Shown in pieces: positions 35,030-45,609 of a stretch of 64,000 nucleotides of DNA (within the stretch, counting starts at the first letter, position 1; each line of letters opens with the position of its first letter). The DNA lies in assembly GCF_014204915.1 (NCBI RefSeq), contig NZ_JACHMH010000001.1, forward strand, positions 5,729,501 to 5,793,500, read 5' to 3'. The notes beneath the pieces were generated by a model. That model saw only the letters and a program-made list of their open reading frames with translations, ran no database searches and had not been told where the DNA came from. This DNA is from Crossiella cryophila. Lineage in GTDB: Bacteria; Actinomycetota; Actinomycetes; Mycobacteriales; Pseudonocardiaceae. The position numbers and the translations under genes are program-made.

Positions 35030-35780
35030 CGAACTGTGGTGGTCGGTCTGGGGCTTCTGGGCGGTGATCTGGCTGGCCACCGCCGTAGCGCTACTGATCA
35101 TGCTGATCACCCTGGGCCTGGCCCTACGCGCCAACCGCCGCCCCGCCGCCTTCCCCGACCTGGCCTTCTACCTGCACGAGAAGTCGGTGATGAACCTCTA
35201 CCTCTCCGGCGGCTACGGCGACGCGCTACGCCGGGAGGTCCAGGAAAAGGTGGACACAGCCAAATCCCGCTGGTTCGGCCTCAAACTCTTCCGCGGCGGT
35301 GCGGGCGCCAACCACAGCGCCGGCCGCGAAGTGGTAACCCGCTACATAGCCCAAAACCAACCCATAGCAGTGATCGGCGACGTCCTCCGAGCCCTGGAAT
35401 CCGCCAACGGCGTAGTCCACGTAGACCTCCGCCGAGGCACCATCCGCCGCAGCCCCGCCCTGTCCAACGCCCTGACCAGCCTCGACCCCGACCACGCCCC
35501 CCAGCAAACCCCACTCCGCCACCTGGACCGCTACGTCTCCATCCGAGGCCAATTCCGCCTCCTCAACCGCACCGGCGCCCCCGCCACCTTCCAAGCCGCC
35601 TACGGCACCCCCGAAACCACCACCATCGAAGCCACCATGCGCCTGGACTGCCACCCAGACGACCTCCGCTACGACCAGGTCCCCGAAGGCTGGTTCCAAG
35701 CCCGCTGCCTAGGCAAAGTCCAATCCTGGCACCCAGAAACCCAAGAACTGACAGTCCTCCCCATCGCCATCTTCCAATAA
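35022..35780 (+). CDS. Membrane-anchored protein, third gene of the VWA operon
   Basis: 252 residues from a GTG at 35022, overlapping the VWA stop by 8 nt. One N-terminal TM (WGFWAVIWLATAVALLIMLI, then TLGLALRANRR) is followed by a soluble domain: LHEKSVMNLYLSGGYGDALR, GREVVTRYIAQNQPIAVIGD, LRRGTIRRSPALSNALTSL, and beta-rich GQFRLLNRTGAPATFQAAYG. The family is not recognised. The repeated coupling suggests that the three proteins form one membrane complex. Confidence 0.8.
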   Translation: MDNELWWSVWGFWAVIWLATAVALLIMLITLGLALRANRRPAAFPDLAFYLHEKSVMNLYLSGGYGDALRREVQEKVDTAKSRWFGLKLFRGGAGANHSAGREVVTRYIAQNQPIAVIGDVLRALESANGVVHVDLRRGTIRRSPALSNALTSLDPDHAPQQTPLRHLDRYVSIRGQFRLLNRTGAPATFQAAYGTPETTTIEATMRLDCHPDDLRYDQVPEGWFQARCLGKVQSWHPETQELTVLPIAIFQ

Positions 35781-35797
35781 CCCCAAGATCAACCCGA

Positions 35798-36152
35798 GTG
35801 TTGGCCGTTGTCGTACGCCACGTTGGCCGTTGTGGGACGGCGAAGCGGTGGGAGTTGGGGGCGGCGGGCGTAGCCCGGGGCATGGCGGCCGGGCGGTTCC
35901 GGGCGGAGGAAGCCCGGAGCGGGACAGCCGGGCGGTTCCGGGCCCGGAAGACGGGCGAGTCGGCGACAGGGCTCCGCCCGCCCGGCGTACGACAAGCGCC
36001 AACCCGGCGTACGAGAACGGCCAACACACCGTACAAGAACGGCCAACACGCGGTACGAGAACGGCCAACACGCCGACGAGGGTTTCAACCCTCCGCGCGT
36101 GTTGGCCGTTATGGGACGGTGTGTTGGCCGTTCTCGTACACCACGTTGGCCG
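35798..36152. repeat. Array of GTGTTGGCCG-type repeats (copy B)
   Basis: Between convergent genes. Exact copies of the 19-mer GTACGAGAACGGCCAACAC lie at 36009-36027 and 36053-36071, and of its complement GTGTTGGCCGTTCTCGTAC at 36121-36139. Near copies occur at 35798 (GTGTTGGCCGTTGTCGTAC), about 36031 (GTACAAGAACGGCCAACAC) and 36144 (GTTGGCCGTTGTGGG). The middle (about 35840-36000) is GC-rich filler with GGGCGGTTCCGGGC repeats. The same 19-mer flanks array A at 4252-4372. Confidence 0.9.
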
Positions 36153-36297
36153 TTGTGGGCGGGCGAAGCCCGGAGCGGTGTGCGTTGGGAGCAGGCGGGC
36201 GTAGCCCGGGAACGCTGCGGCTAGGCGGTTCGAACGCGCCGCGACCGGGCGGAGCCCGAGGACAAGCAGACGGGGTGGCTTTTCAACACTCCCCGAG

Positions 36298-36450
36298 CGG
36301 TTCCCCCATCCCCGTCAGCCTGGAGAGGACACACCGCATCCCGGGCAAGCGGCCCGCAACACAAACCGCCGCCGAACCAACACCAACGCGACCGGCCGCT
36401 TGCCCGGGATGTGGTTTGGTATCGGAGGGCTGACGGGGATGGGGGAACCG
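36298..36450. repeat. 153-bp nested perfect inverted repeat
   Basis: The outer arms, 36298-36320 and 36428-36450, are 23-bp perfect complements (the left begins CGGTTCCCCCATCCCC). Inside them lie 18-bp perfect arms, 36337-36354 (CATCCCGGGCAAGCGGCC) and 36394-36411, which can extend by several further pairs. A 39-nt loop rich in CAACAC lies at the centre. It follows repeat array B and precedes the ferredoxin reductase gene end. It could be a MITE-like element, a structured RNA or a strong bidirectional terminator. No transposase is visible. Confidence 0.85.
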
Positions 36451-36582
36451 TACGAGCACTGCTCTTTGCCCTTGTCTTTGACTTCCCCCCCATCCTTTGA
36501 TTTCTGCCCGTCCGGCGAGGACGCCCTTGACTGTCGCTCTTGCCCCACAACAGCCAACACGCCGAGCGAGGGACGAGGGAGC

Positions 36583-37728
36583 CTAGACAGGCGCTAGCGA
36601 GCGGCGAACCCGAGTAAACGGCTTAGCCCGATTAAGCGCCAAAGCAGCCACAGCCCGCCCATCCCGCTCATAAATCGCCAGAAAACTCCGAGAATCCAGC
36701 TCCCCCTCAGCAATCCGAACCTGATCCCCCGGCCGGGTCTGCCCCGCGAACTGAATCCGCACCCCATACTGATCCGACCAAAAATAAGGCGCGGCCCGCC
36801 CAGTATGCACAGTCCGCCCCGCCAGCAAGTTCGCCACCGCCACCGCGGGCTGCTCAGCCGCGTTGGTCCAATGCTCCACCCGCCGCCCACCCACATTGGC
36901 CACATCCCCCACCGCGACCACATTCGGCACCCGGGTCACCCCACCCGCGTCACAACTCACCCCATTGTCCAACTCCAGCCCAGACCCCTCCAACCACCCG
37001 GTATTGGGCCGAACCCCGATCCCGACCACCACCACATCAGCCTGCAACCGCCGCCCATCACTCAGCTCGACCCCGGTCACCCGCCCCTGCCCCAGCAACG
37101 CCGAAACCCCGACCTCACAGATCAGCCGAACCCCATGATCAGCGTGCAACCCAAGACAATGCGCCGCCATCTCCCGCCCCAGCACCGGCGCGAGCGGCAA
37201 CGGCGCGGCCTCCACGATCGTCACGTGCAACCCCAACGCCGCACACGTCGCCGCCACCTCCGCCCCGATGAACCCAGCCCCCACCACAACCACCCGCGGC
37301 GACCCCTCGACCAGATCCGCCCGCAACGCAACCGCGTCATCCAGCGTGCGCAGCACATGCACCCCGGCCAGGAACTCCGCCCCAGGCAAGCTCCGCGGCG
37401 TCGCACCCGTCGCCACCACCACCCCGTCGCAGCGCAACCGCCGCCCATCCGCCAGCTCCACCGCACCCAGCCCAGGCGACAGGTGACTGGCGCTCTGCCC
37501 GAGCAACCACTCGGCCTGCAACTCGGCCAGATCCGACTCCTCCGCCAACGCCAGATCAGCCGCGCCGATCGTGCCGAGCAGGAAGTTCTTCGACAGCGGC
37601 GGCCGGTCGTACGGCTGGTGCGACTCGGCCCCGATGATGGTCAGCCGGCCCTGGAAACCCTGATCCCGCAACGCTCTGGCCGCCGACAGACCGGCCAGCG
37701 CGCCGCCGATGACCGCGACGGATCTCAT
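36583..37728 (-). CDS. Ferredoxin--NAD(P)H reductase (Rieske oxygenase type)
   Basis: 381 residues. N-terminal FAD motif VAVIGGALAGLSAARALRDQ, the segment HQPYDRPPLSKNFLLG typical of dioxygenase ferredoxin reductases, NAD motif VVVVGAGFIGAEVAATCAAL, and the C-terminal FAD contacts VPNVVAVGDVANV and HWTNAAEQPAVAVANLL followed by PYFWSDQYG. It passes electrons from NAD(P)H to the Rieske ferredoxin encoded just upstream (ATGA overlap) and so serves the Rieske oxygenase at 42844. The usual length of this family is about 400 residues, so it is complete. Confidence 0.93.
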   Translation of the reverse strand: MRSVAVIGGALAGLSAARALRDQGFQGRLTIIGAESHQPYDRPPLSKNFLLGTIGAADLALAEESDLAELQAEWLLGQSASHLSPGLGAVELADGRRLRCDGVVVATGATPRSLPGAEFLAGVHVLRTLDDAVALRADLVEGSPRVVVVGAGFIGAEVAATCAALGLHVTIVEAAPLPLAPVLGREMAAHCLGLHADHGVRLICEVGVSALLGQGRVTGVELSDGRRLQADVVVVGIGVRPNTGWLEGSGLELDNGVSCDAGGVTRVPNVVAVGDVANVGGRRVEHWTNAAEQPAVAVANLLAGRTVHTGRAAPYFWSDQYGVRIQFAGQTRPGDQVRIAEGELDSRSFLAIYERDGRAVAALALNRAKPFTRVRRSLAPV

Positions 37729-38042
37729 GCCACCTCCTGCTCGGCCGGCGGGTGCAGGTAGATCACCCCGTCCGCGACGCTGACCTGGTGCGTGCGCACC
37801 GGCTTCTTGGCGGGCAGGCAGGTCGGCCTGCCCGTGCGCAGGTCGAAACTGGCCGCGTGCAGCGGACATTCGACCAGGCAGCCCTCCAGGTAACCCTCGG
37901 ACAGGCTGGCGTCCTGATGGGTGCAGGTGTCGTCGATGGCGTAGAACTCGCCATCGACGTTGAACACGGCGACCGGCACGTCGGCGAGCAGCCGCACGGC
38001 CTCTCCGGGTGGCAGTTCGTTGAGGCGGCAGACGGCGATCAT
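37725..38042 (-). CDS. Rieske [2Fe-2S] ferredoxin
   Basis: 105 residues. The start at 38042 fits the family N-terminus (IAVCRLNELPPGEAVRLL). The [2Fe-2S] ligands are C-x-H in DDTCTHQDASLSEG and C-x2-H in LVECPLHAASFDLRTG. The protein resembles ferredoxins of biphenyl-dioxygenase-type systems. It probably carries electrons from the reductase to the terminal oxygenase. An IclR-type operator candidate lies 92 bp upstream. Confidence 0.94.
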   Translation of the reverse strand: MIAVCRLNELPPGEAVRLLADVPVAVFNVDGEFYAIDDTCTHQDASLSEGYLEGCLVECPLHAASFDLRTGRPTCLPAKKPVRTHQVSVADGVIYLHPPAEQEVA

Positions 38043-38133
38043 CACGCCCTCCATGGCGGTGTGTGACGGCTCGGGGAGTGGTGCTCCTCGGTCCGACGCG
38101 ACCGGCGGGACGGCGTCGAGGCGAGGTTGAGTT

Positions 38134-38169
38134 GTTGCGTAGTGCGCGACGCGATGTGCTATGCGCAAC
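38134..38169. promoter_or_regulatory. Candidate IclR operator 1
   Basis: A 36-bp site with imperfect dyad symmetry: GTTGCGTAGTGCGC at the left and GTGCTATGCGCAAC at the right. It lies between the divergent ferredoxin gene (start 38042) and iclR gene (start 38282). The same site, inverted, occurs at 39171-39206 with roughly 26 of 36 identical positions, so both probably bind the IclR protein. Confidence 0.6.
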
Positions 38170-38281
38170 AGAGTCGGTCCCGATCCCGGTTCCCGTCAAG
38201 AGGCGAAACCGGGGAAATGTGTTGCCAACGCGTTGCGCGGTTCGGACGGCGTCCGTTCGGCAGAGTGGTTACCGTGGGGTC

Positions 38282-39070
38282 ATGGCCAGCGATTGCGACC
38301 GGGAACCCCGCGCCGCGAGTTCGGTGCAGTCCGTCGACCGGGCGGTGAGCGTGCTGGAGATCCTGGCCCGGGAGGGCGAGGTCGGGGTCACCGAGATAGC
38401 CGCTGAGCTGGGCGTACACAAGTCCACCGCGTTCCGGCTGCTCGGCGTGCTGGAGGATCGCGGACTGGTCGCGCAGACCGAGGACCGCGGCAAGTACCAC
38501 CTGGGCCTTGGCATCATCCGGCTGGCCGGGGCCACCGCGGCCCGGCTGGACGTCACCCTGGAAAGCCGCGAGGTGTGCGTCGAGCTGGCCCACGACCTGG
38601 GCGAGACGGTCAACGTGGCGATCTCCGACCTGGAGGCCGCGGCCGCGGTCAACATCACCCAGGCCCGCGGCACCGCCGCTGTGAGCAGCCAGAACTGGGT
38701 CGGCAGGCGCACCCCGCTGCACGCCACCTCCAGCGGCAAGGTGCTGCTCGCGCACATGCGTCCCGAGGAGGTGCGCCGGGTGCTGGGCCGCCGCCTGGAG
38801 GGCTTCACCGACGCGACCATCACCTCCACCCGCAAGCTCCGCGAGGAGCTGGTCGTCGTCGCCCAACGCGGCTTCGCCTCCTGTGTCGAGGAGCTGGAGA
38901 TCGGGCTCAACGCCCTGGCCGCCCCGATCCGGTCCTACGAGGGCGCGGTGATCGCCGCGATCAGCGTCTCCGGCCCGTCCTATCGACTCACCCCGGACCG
39001 ACTTCCGAAAGTCGCCGAACAGGTGGTCGCCGCCGGCGCCGAGGTCTCCCGCCGGATGGGCTGGGCCTGA
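38282..39070 (+). CDS. IclR family transcriptional regulator
   Basis: 262 residues. The wHTH is VSVLEILAREGEVGVTEIAA followed by ELGVHKSTAFRLLGVLEDRG. The effector domain has LGLGIIRLAGATAARLDVTL, TPLHATSSGKVLLAHMRPEE, and ASCVEELEIGLNALAAPIRS, all typical. It sits between the electron-transfer genes (minus) and the demethylation genes (plus), with matching candidate operators at 38134 and 39171. It is likely the specific regulator of the choline/betaine cluster, with a pathway intermediate as ligand (inference). Confidence 0.93.
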   Translation: MASDCDREPRAASSVQSVDRAVSVLEILAREGEVGVTEIAAELGVHKSTAFRLLGVLEDRGLVAQTEDRGKYHLGLGIIRLAGATAARLDVTLESREVCVELAHDLGETVNVAISDLEAAAAVNITQARGTAAVSSQNWVGRRTPLHATSSGKVLLAHMRPEEVRRVLGRRLEGFTDATITSTRKLREELVVVAQRGFASCVEELEIGLNALAAPIRSYEGAVIAAISVSGPSYRLTPDRLPKVAEQVVAAGAEVSRRMGWA

Positions 39071-39170
39071 GCCGCATCCTGTTGCTGTTACAGGCTGTTC
39101 ACCTCACTGGGCATCGCTGCGCCATCAGCGCGATCCGGTCTTGACAAGCGAGCCCGCACGGCCGCACCGT

Positions 39171-39206
39171 GTTTCGCATCGCACAACCCGATGCGTAATA
39201 CGCAAC
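39171..39206. promoter_or_regulatory. Candidate IclR operator 2
   Basis: Reverse-orientation copy of the 38134-38169 site. The plus strand reads GTTTCGCATCGCAC ... GATGCGTAATACGCAAC, ending 40 bp before the start of the dimethylglycine oxidase-like gene, where it could overlap the core promoter of the catabolic operon. Confidence 0.6.
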
Positions 39207-39243
39207 TCCATCCACCACCCCGCCACCGGGCGGAGAGGAGTGA

Positions 39244-41685
<2,442 letters not shown>

Positions 41686-41704
41686 CGTGAGGGAGATCAG
41701 CCCG

Positions 41705-42847
41705 ATGTACGACGTGATCGTGATCGGCCTCGGCGGCATGGGCAGCGCCGCCGCCTACCACCTGGCCGCGCGCGGCAGCCGGGTGCTCGGCCTGGACCGC
41801 TTCGGACCCGCGCACAGCAACGGATCCAGCCACGGCGGGTCCAGGATCATCCGCCAGTCCTACTTCGAGGACCCGGCCTACGTGCCGCTGCTGCTGCGCT
41901 CCTACGAACTGTTCGACAAGCTGGCCAACGACTCCGGCCGCGACGTGCTCACGGTCACCGGCGGCGTCATGATCGGCCGACCGGACTGCCTCACCGTCGC
42001 CGGCAGCAAACTCTCCGCCGAGACCTGGAACCTGCCGCACGAGATGCTGGACGCGATGGAGATCCGCCGTCGCTTCCCCACCCTCACCCCGGCCGCGGAC
42101 GAGGTCGCGCTGTACGAGCAGAAAGCCGGTTTCGTCCGCCCGGAAGCCACCGTCGGCGCCCACCTCGACCTGGCCGACAAGGCAGGCGCCGAACTCCACT
42201 ACCACGAACCCGTCCTGGACTGGACCAGCACCGCCACCGGTGTCCGGGTCCGGACCGCGGCGGGGGAGTACACCGCGGCGAAACTGGTGATCTGCCCCGG
42301 CGCCTGGGCCCCGCGACTACTCGCCGACCTTGGCATCCCGTTCGTGATCGAACGCCAGGTCCAGTACTGGTTCAACCCCACCGGCGGCCTCGCCCCCTTC
42401 CAGCCCGAGGTGCACCCCATCTACATCTGGGAGGCCGCCGACGGCATCCAGGCCTACGGCTTCCCGGCCAGTGACGGACCCGACGGCGGCGCCAAGGTCG
42501 CCTTCTTCCGCGGCGGCCAGACCTGCACCCCGGAGACCATCGACCGCACCGTGCACCCGCACGAGATCGAGGCCATGCGCCGCCAGATGCTGCCACGCAT
42601 CCCCAGCCTGCCCGGGGAGTTCCAGCGCGCGGCCACCTGCATGTACACCAACACCGCCGACGAGCACTTCGTCATCGCCACCCACCCCGCGCACGAACGG
42701 GTCACCGTCGCCTGCGGGTTCTCCGGGCACGGCTTCAAGTTCGTGCCGGTGGTGGGCGAGATCCTGGCCGACCTCGCCCTCACCGGCACGACCGCGCACC
42801 CCATCGACCTGTTCCGTCCCGAGCGACTCGCCGAGGTGACCCCGTGA
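41705..42847 (+). CDS. Monomeric sarcosine oxidase / N-methyl amino acid oxidase
   Basis: 380 residues. FAD motif [20 protein letters not shown], then [20 protein letters not shown]. The covalent-FAD Cys lies in [17 protein letters not shown], equivalent to CLYTxTxDEHF of monomeric sarcosine oxidase. [20 protein letters not shown] closes the fold. The reaction is oxidative demethylation of sarcosine to glycine with formaldehyde and H2O2. It starts 19 bp after the DMGO-like gene and overlaps the Rieske gene (GTGA). N-methyltryptophan oxidase is a close alternative. Confidence 0.9.
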   Translation: MYDVIVIGLGGMGSAAAYHLAARGSRVLGLDRFGPAHSNGSSHGGSRIIRQSYFEDPAYVPLLLRSYELFDKLANDSGRDVLTVTGGVMIGRPDCLTVAGSKLSAETWNLPHEMLDAMEIRRRFPTLTPAADEVALYEQKAGFVRPEATVGAHLDLADKAGAELHYHEPVLDWTSTATGVRVRTAAGEYTAAKLVICPGAWAPRLLADLGIPFVIERQVQYWFNPTGGLAPFQPEVHPIYIWEAADGIQAYGFPASDGPDGGAKVAFFRGGQTCTPETIDRTVHPHEIEAMRRQMLPRIPSLPGEFQRAATCMYTNTADEHFVIATHPAHERVTVACGFSGHGFKFVPVVGEILADLALTGTTAHPIDLFRPERLAEVTP

Positions 42848-44034
42848 CCACCACCGGCCTGCCCCCGAGCCTGCTGGCCACCCTGCCCGGCAGCGCCTAC
42901 ACCGACCAGGCCACCTTCGCCGCCGAACAGGAGAAGCTGTTCGAGACGATGTGGTTCTGCGCCATCCGACTGTCCGATCTGGACGGACCAGGCAGCTTCC
43001 GCACCGTCCAGATCGGACGCGAGAGCGTCATCGTCACCCGCAACCGGGCCGGGCAGCCCAGGGCCTTCCTCAACATCTGCCGACATCGAGGAGCCCGGAT
43101 CTGTACCCAGGAACAGGGTGCGGTGAAACGCAATTTCCAATGCTCTTATCACGCCTGGACCTACGACCTGGACGGCAAGCTCATCGCCGCGCCCAACCTG
43201 ACCAAGATGCCCGACATCGACCGCGTCGAGTACGGCCTGGTCACCGCACACGTGCGGGAATGGCTGGGCTACGTCTGGGTGTGCCTCGCGCCGGAACCAC
43301 CGTCCTTTGCGGACACCGTGCAACAGGCGGTCACCGAACGCCTGGGTTCCCTGGCAGCTATCGACTCCTACACCATCGACCAGTTGACGGTGGGCCGTCG
43401 CATCGTCTACGACGTGCGCGCGAACTGGAAGCTGATCGTGGAGAACTTCATGGAGTGCTACCACTGCGCCACCATCCACCCCGAACTCACCGAGGTGCTG
43501 CCCGAGTTCGCCGACGGCTACGCCGCCCAGTACTACGTGGGCCACGGCGCCGAGTTCGGCGAGGAGATCCAAGGGTTCACCGTGGACGGCAGCCCCGGGT
43601 TCGACCCGCTGCCGGGGCTGAGGGAGGATCAGGACCGGCGCTACTACGCGATCACGGTGAAACCCCAGGTCTTCATCAACCTGGTGCCCGACCACATCAT
43701 CTTCCACCGGATGTTCCCGCTGGCCGCGGACCGCACGGTGGTGGAATGCGACTGGCTCTACACCAACGAGGTGGTGGCCGCCGGGAAGGACGTCTCGCGC
43801 TCGGTCGAGTTGTTCCACCGGGTGAACGAGCAGGACTTCGAGGCATGTGAGAGGACCCAGCCCGCGATGTCCTCCCGTGCCTACCGCGGCGGTGGCGTAC
43901 TCGTGCCAAGCGAACATCACATCGGGGCGTTTCACCAGTGGGTTCAGGCGGCAATCGGGAACTTCCCTCCCATCTCCAGGGCGAGCGAAGCGACGGGGAT
44001 CGGCGATTCAGCGTGCGCTCAGCGCGAAGATTGA
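42844..44034 (+). CDS. gbcA: Rieske non-haem iron oxygenase, alpha subunit (probable glycine betaine monooxygenase)
   Basis: 396 residues, GTG start. Rieske ligands: C-x-H in [18 protein letters not shown] and C-x2-H in [16 protein letters not shown]. The mononuclear iron site has the two His in [18 protein letters not shown] and the Asp in [15 protein letters not shown]. The family (GbcA, carnitine and stachydrine demethylases) oxidises a methyl group of quaternary amines. Neighbours for choline oxidation and for dimethylglycine and sarcosine removal point to glycine betaine. Electrons likely come from the ferredoxin and reductase at 36.6-38.0 kb rather than from a GbcB-type reductase. The gene symbol is by context. 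Confidence 0.85.
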   Translation: MTTTGLPPSLLATLPGSAYTDQATFAAEQEKLFETMWFCAIRLSDLDGPGSFRTVQIGRESVIVTRNRAGQPRAFLNICRHRGARICTQEQGAVKRNFQCSYHAWTYDLDGKLIAAPNLTKMPDIDRVEYGLVTAHVREWLGYVWVCLAPEPPSFADTVQQAVTERLGSLAAIDSYTIDQLTVGRRIVYDVRANWKLIVENFMECYHCATIHPELTEVLPEFADGYAAQYYVGHGAEFGEEIQGFTVDGSPGFDPLPGLREDQDRRYYAITVKPQVFINLVPDHIIFHRMFPLAADRTVVECDWLYTNEVVAAGKDVSRSVELFHRVNEQDFEACERTQPAMSSRAYRGGGVLVPSEHHIGAFHQWVQAAIGNFPPISRASEATGIGDSACAQRED

Positions 44035-44068
44035 ATTAGATAGCGGCCAGACATCTCTAGGAGGTTGT

Positions 44069-45541
44069 ATGGCCGAGCTGTTCATCGGCGGCAGATGGCT
44101 GGACTCCCAACAGGGGGGCCGGCGGGAGATCCGGTGCCCCGCGGACGGCTCGGTCGTGGCCACCGTGGCCGAGGCGAGCCGCGCGGACACCGAGCTGGCC
44201 ATCCAGGCCGCGCGCACCGCCTTCGACACCGGCCCCTGGCCGCGCACCCCGGCGGCCGAACGTGCGCAGCTGCTGCTCCGGGTGGCCGATCTGCTCCAGC
44301 GGGACAAGGTCGCGCTGGCCCGCGCCGAGTCCATGGACACCGGAAAGCGGTTGGTCGAGGCCGAGTACGACATCGACGACGTCACCAACACCTTCCGGTA
44401 CTACGGCTCGGTCGGCGCCGGCGAGGCCGGCCGGGTGGTCGACACCGGCAACCCGGACGCCACCAGCAAGGTCGTCTACGAGCCGGTCGGCGTGTGCGGG
44501 CTGATCACCCCGTGGAACTACCCGCTGCTGCAGACCGCGTGGAAGGTGGCCCCGGCACTGGTCGCGGGCAACACCTTCGTGCTCAAGCCCAGCGAGCTGA
44601 CCCCCAGCACCGCGATCATCCTGATGCGGCTGCTGGTGGAGGCCGGACTGCCGCACGGCGCGGGCAACCTCATCCTCGGTGCCGGTCCCGAGGCTGGTGC
44701 GCCGCTGGCCGAGCACCCCGATGTGGACCTGGTGTCCTTCACCGGCGGCCTGTCCACCGGGCAGCGGATCATGGCCACCGCCGCGGGCACGATCAAGAAG
44801 GTCGCCCTGGAACTGGGCGGCAAGAACCCGAACATCGTCTTCGCCGACAGCGATTTCGACACCGCCCTGGACTACGCGCTCACCGCGGTGTTCCTGCACT
44901 CCGGCCAGGTCTGCTCGGCCGGGGCGCGCCTGATCATCCAGGAACAGTGGCACGACCGGTTCGTGGACGCCCTGGTCGAACGGGCGAACAAGATCCGCCT
45001 CGGCGGCCCGTTCGACGAACGCGCCGAGACCGGCCCGCTGATCTCCGCCGCACACCGCGAGAAGGTCGAGGCATATGTGGCCGCCGGGATCGCCGAGGGC
45101 GCGGTGCTGCGCTGCGGCGGCAAGCGTCCCGAGGATCCGGCGCTGGCCGACGGCTACTACTACCCACCGACCATTTTGGACGGTTGCACCAGCGGAATGT
45201 CGGTGCTGCGGGATGAATCCTTCGGTCCGGTGCTCACGGTGGAGACCTTCACCGACGAGGAGGACGCGATCCGGATCGGCAACGACACCGACTACGGCCT
45301 GGCCGGCGCGGTGTGGACCGGCGACGCGGGCCGGGCCGAGCGGGTGGCCGCGCGCCTGCGGCACGGCACCATCTGGATCAACGACTACCACCCGTACCTG
45401 CCCCAGGCGGAATGGGGTGGTTTCAAGCGGTCCGGCATCGGCCGCGAACTAGGCCCGAGCGGGCTCAGCGAGTACCGGGAGCCCAAGCACATCTGGCACA
45501 ACCTTCGGCCGGCGCCACAGAAGTGGTTCTCCGGCGAGTGA
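44069..45541 (+). CDS. betB: Betaine-aldehyde dehydrogenase
   Basis: 490 residues; the ATG follows AGGAGG. Aldehyde dehydrogenase motifs: GVCGLITPWNYPLLQTAWKV, catalytic Glu in KKVALELGGKNPNIVFAD, catalytic Cys in FLHSGQVCSAGARLIIQ, and the C-terminal EWGGFKRSGIGRELGPSGLS. The family and the choline dehydrogenase two genes on support oxidation of betaine aldehyde to glycine betaine with NAD(P)+. Other aldehydes cannot be excluded. It starts 34 bp after the Rieske gene. Confidence 0.88.
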   Translation: MAELFIGGRWLDSQQGGRREIRCPADGSVVATVAEASRADTELAIQAARTAFDTGPWPRTPAAERAQLLLRVADLLQRDKVALARAESMDTGKRLVEAEYDIDDVTNTFRYYGSVGAGEAGRVVDTGNPDATSKVVYEPVGVCGLITPWNYPLLQTAWKVAPALVAGNTFVLKPSELTPSTAIILMRLLVEAGLPHGAGNLILGAGPEAGAPLAEHPDVDLVSFTGGLSTGQRIMATAAGTIKKVALELGGKNPNIVFADSDFDTALDYALTAVFLHSGQVCSAGARLIIQEQWHDRFVDALVERANKIRLGGPFDERAETGPLISAAHREKVEAYVAAGIAEGAVLRCGGKRPEDPALADGYYYPPTILDGCTSGMSVLRDESFGPVLTVETFTDEEDAIRIGNDTDYGLAGAVWTGDAGRAERVAARLRHGTIWINDYHPYLPQAEWGGFKRSGIGRELGPSGLSEYREPKHIWHNLRPAPQKWFSGE

Positions 45542-45609
45542 CCCTGCCCTGGTGAATGACCGGAGGCCCATGCCCGAATCCCCGCTTCCCACCACGCTCG
45601 GAGGTTGCC

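Noticed and set aside
33556-35067. 503-codon plus-strand frame overlapping the VWA lipoprotein gene
   Set aside because: Shifted-frame shadow; the lipobox, MIDAS motif and coupled overlaps belong to the other frame.
36298-36450. Insertion sequence
   Set aside because: Inverted arms are present, but no transposase gene and no evident target-site duplication.
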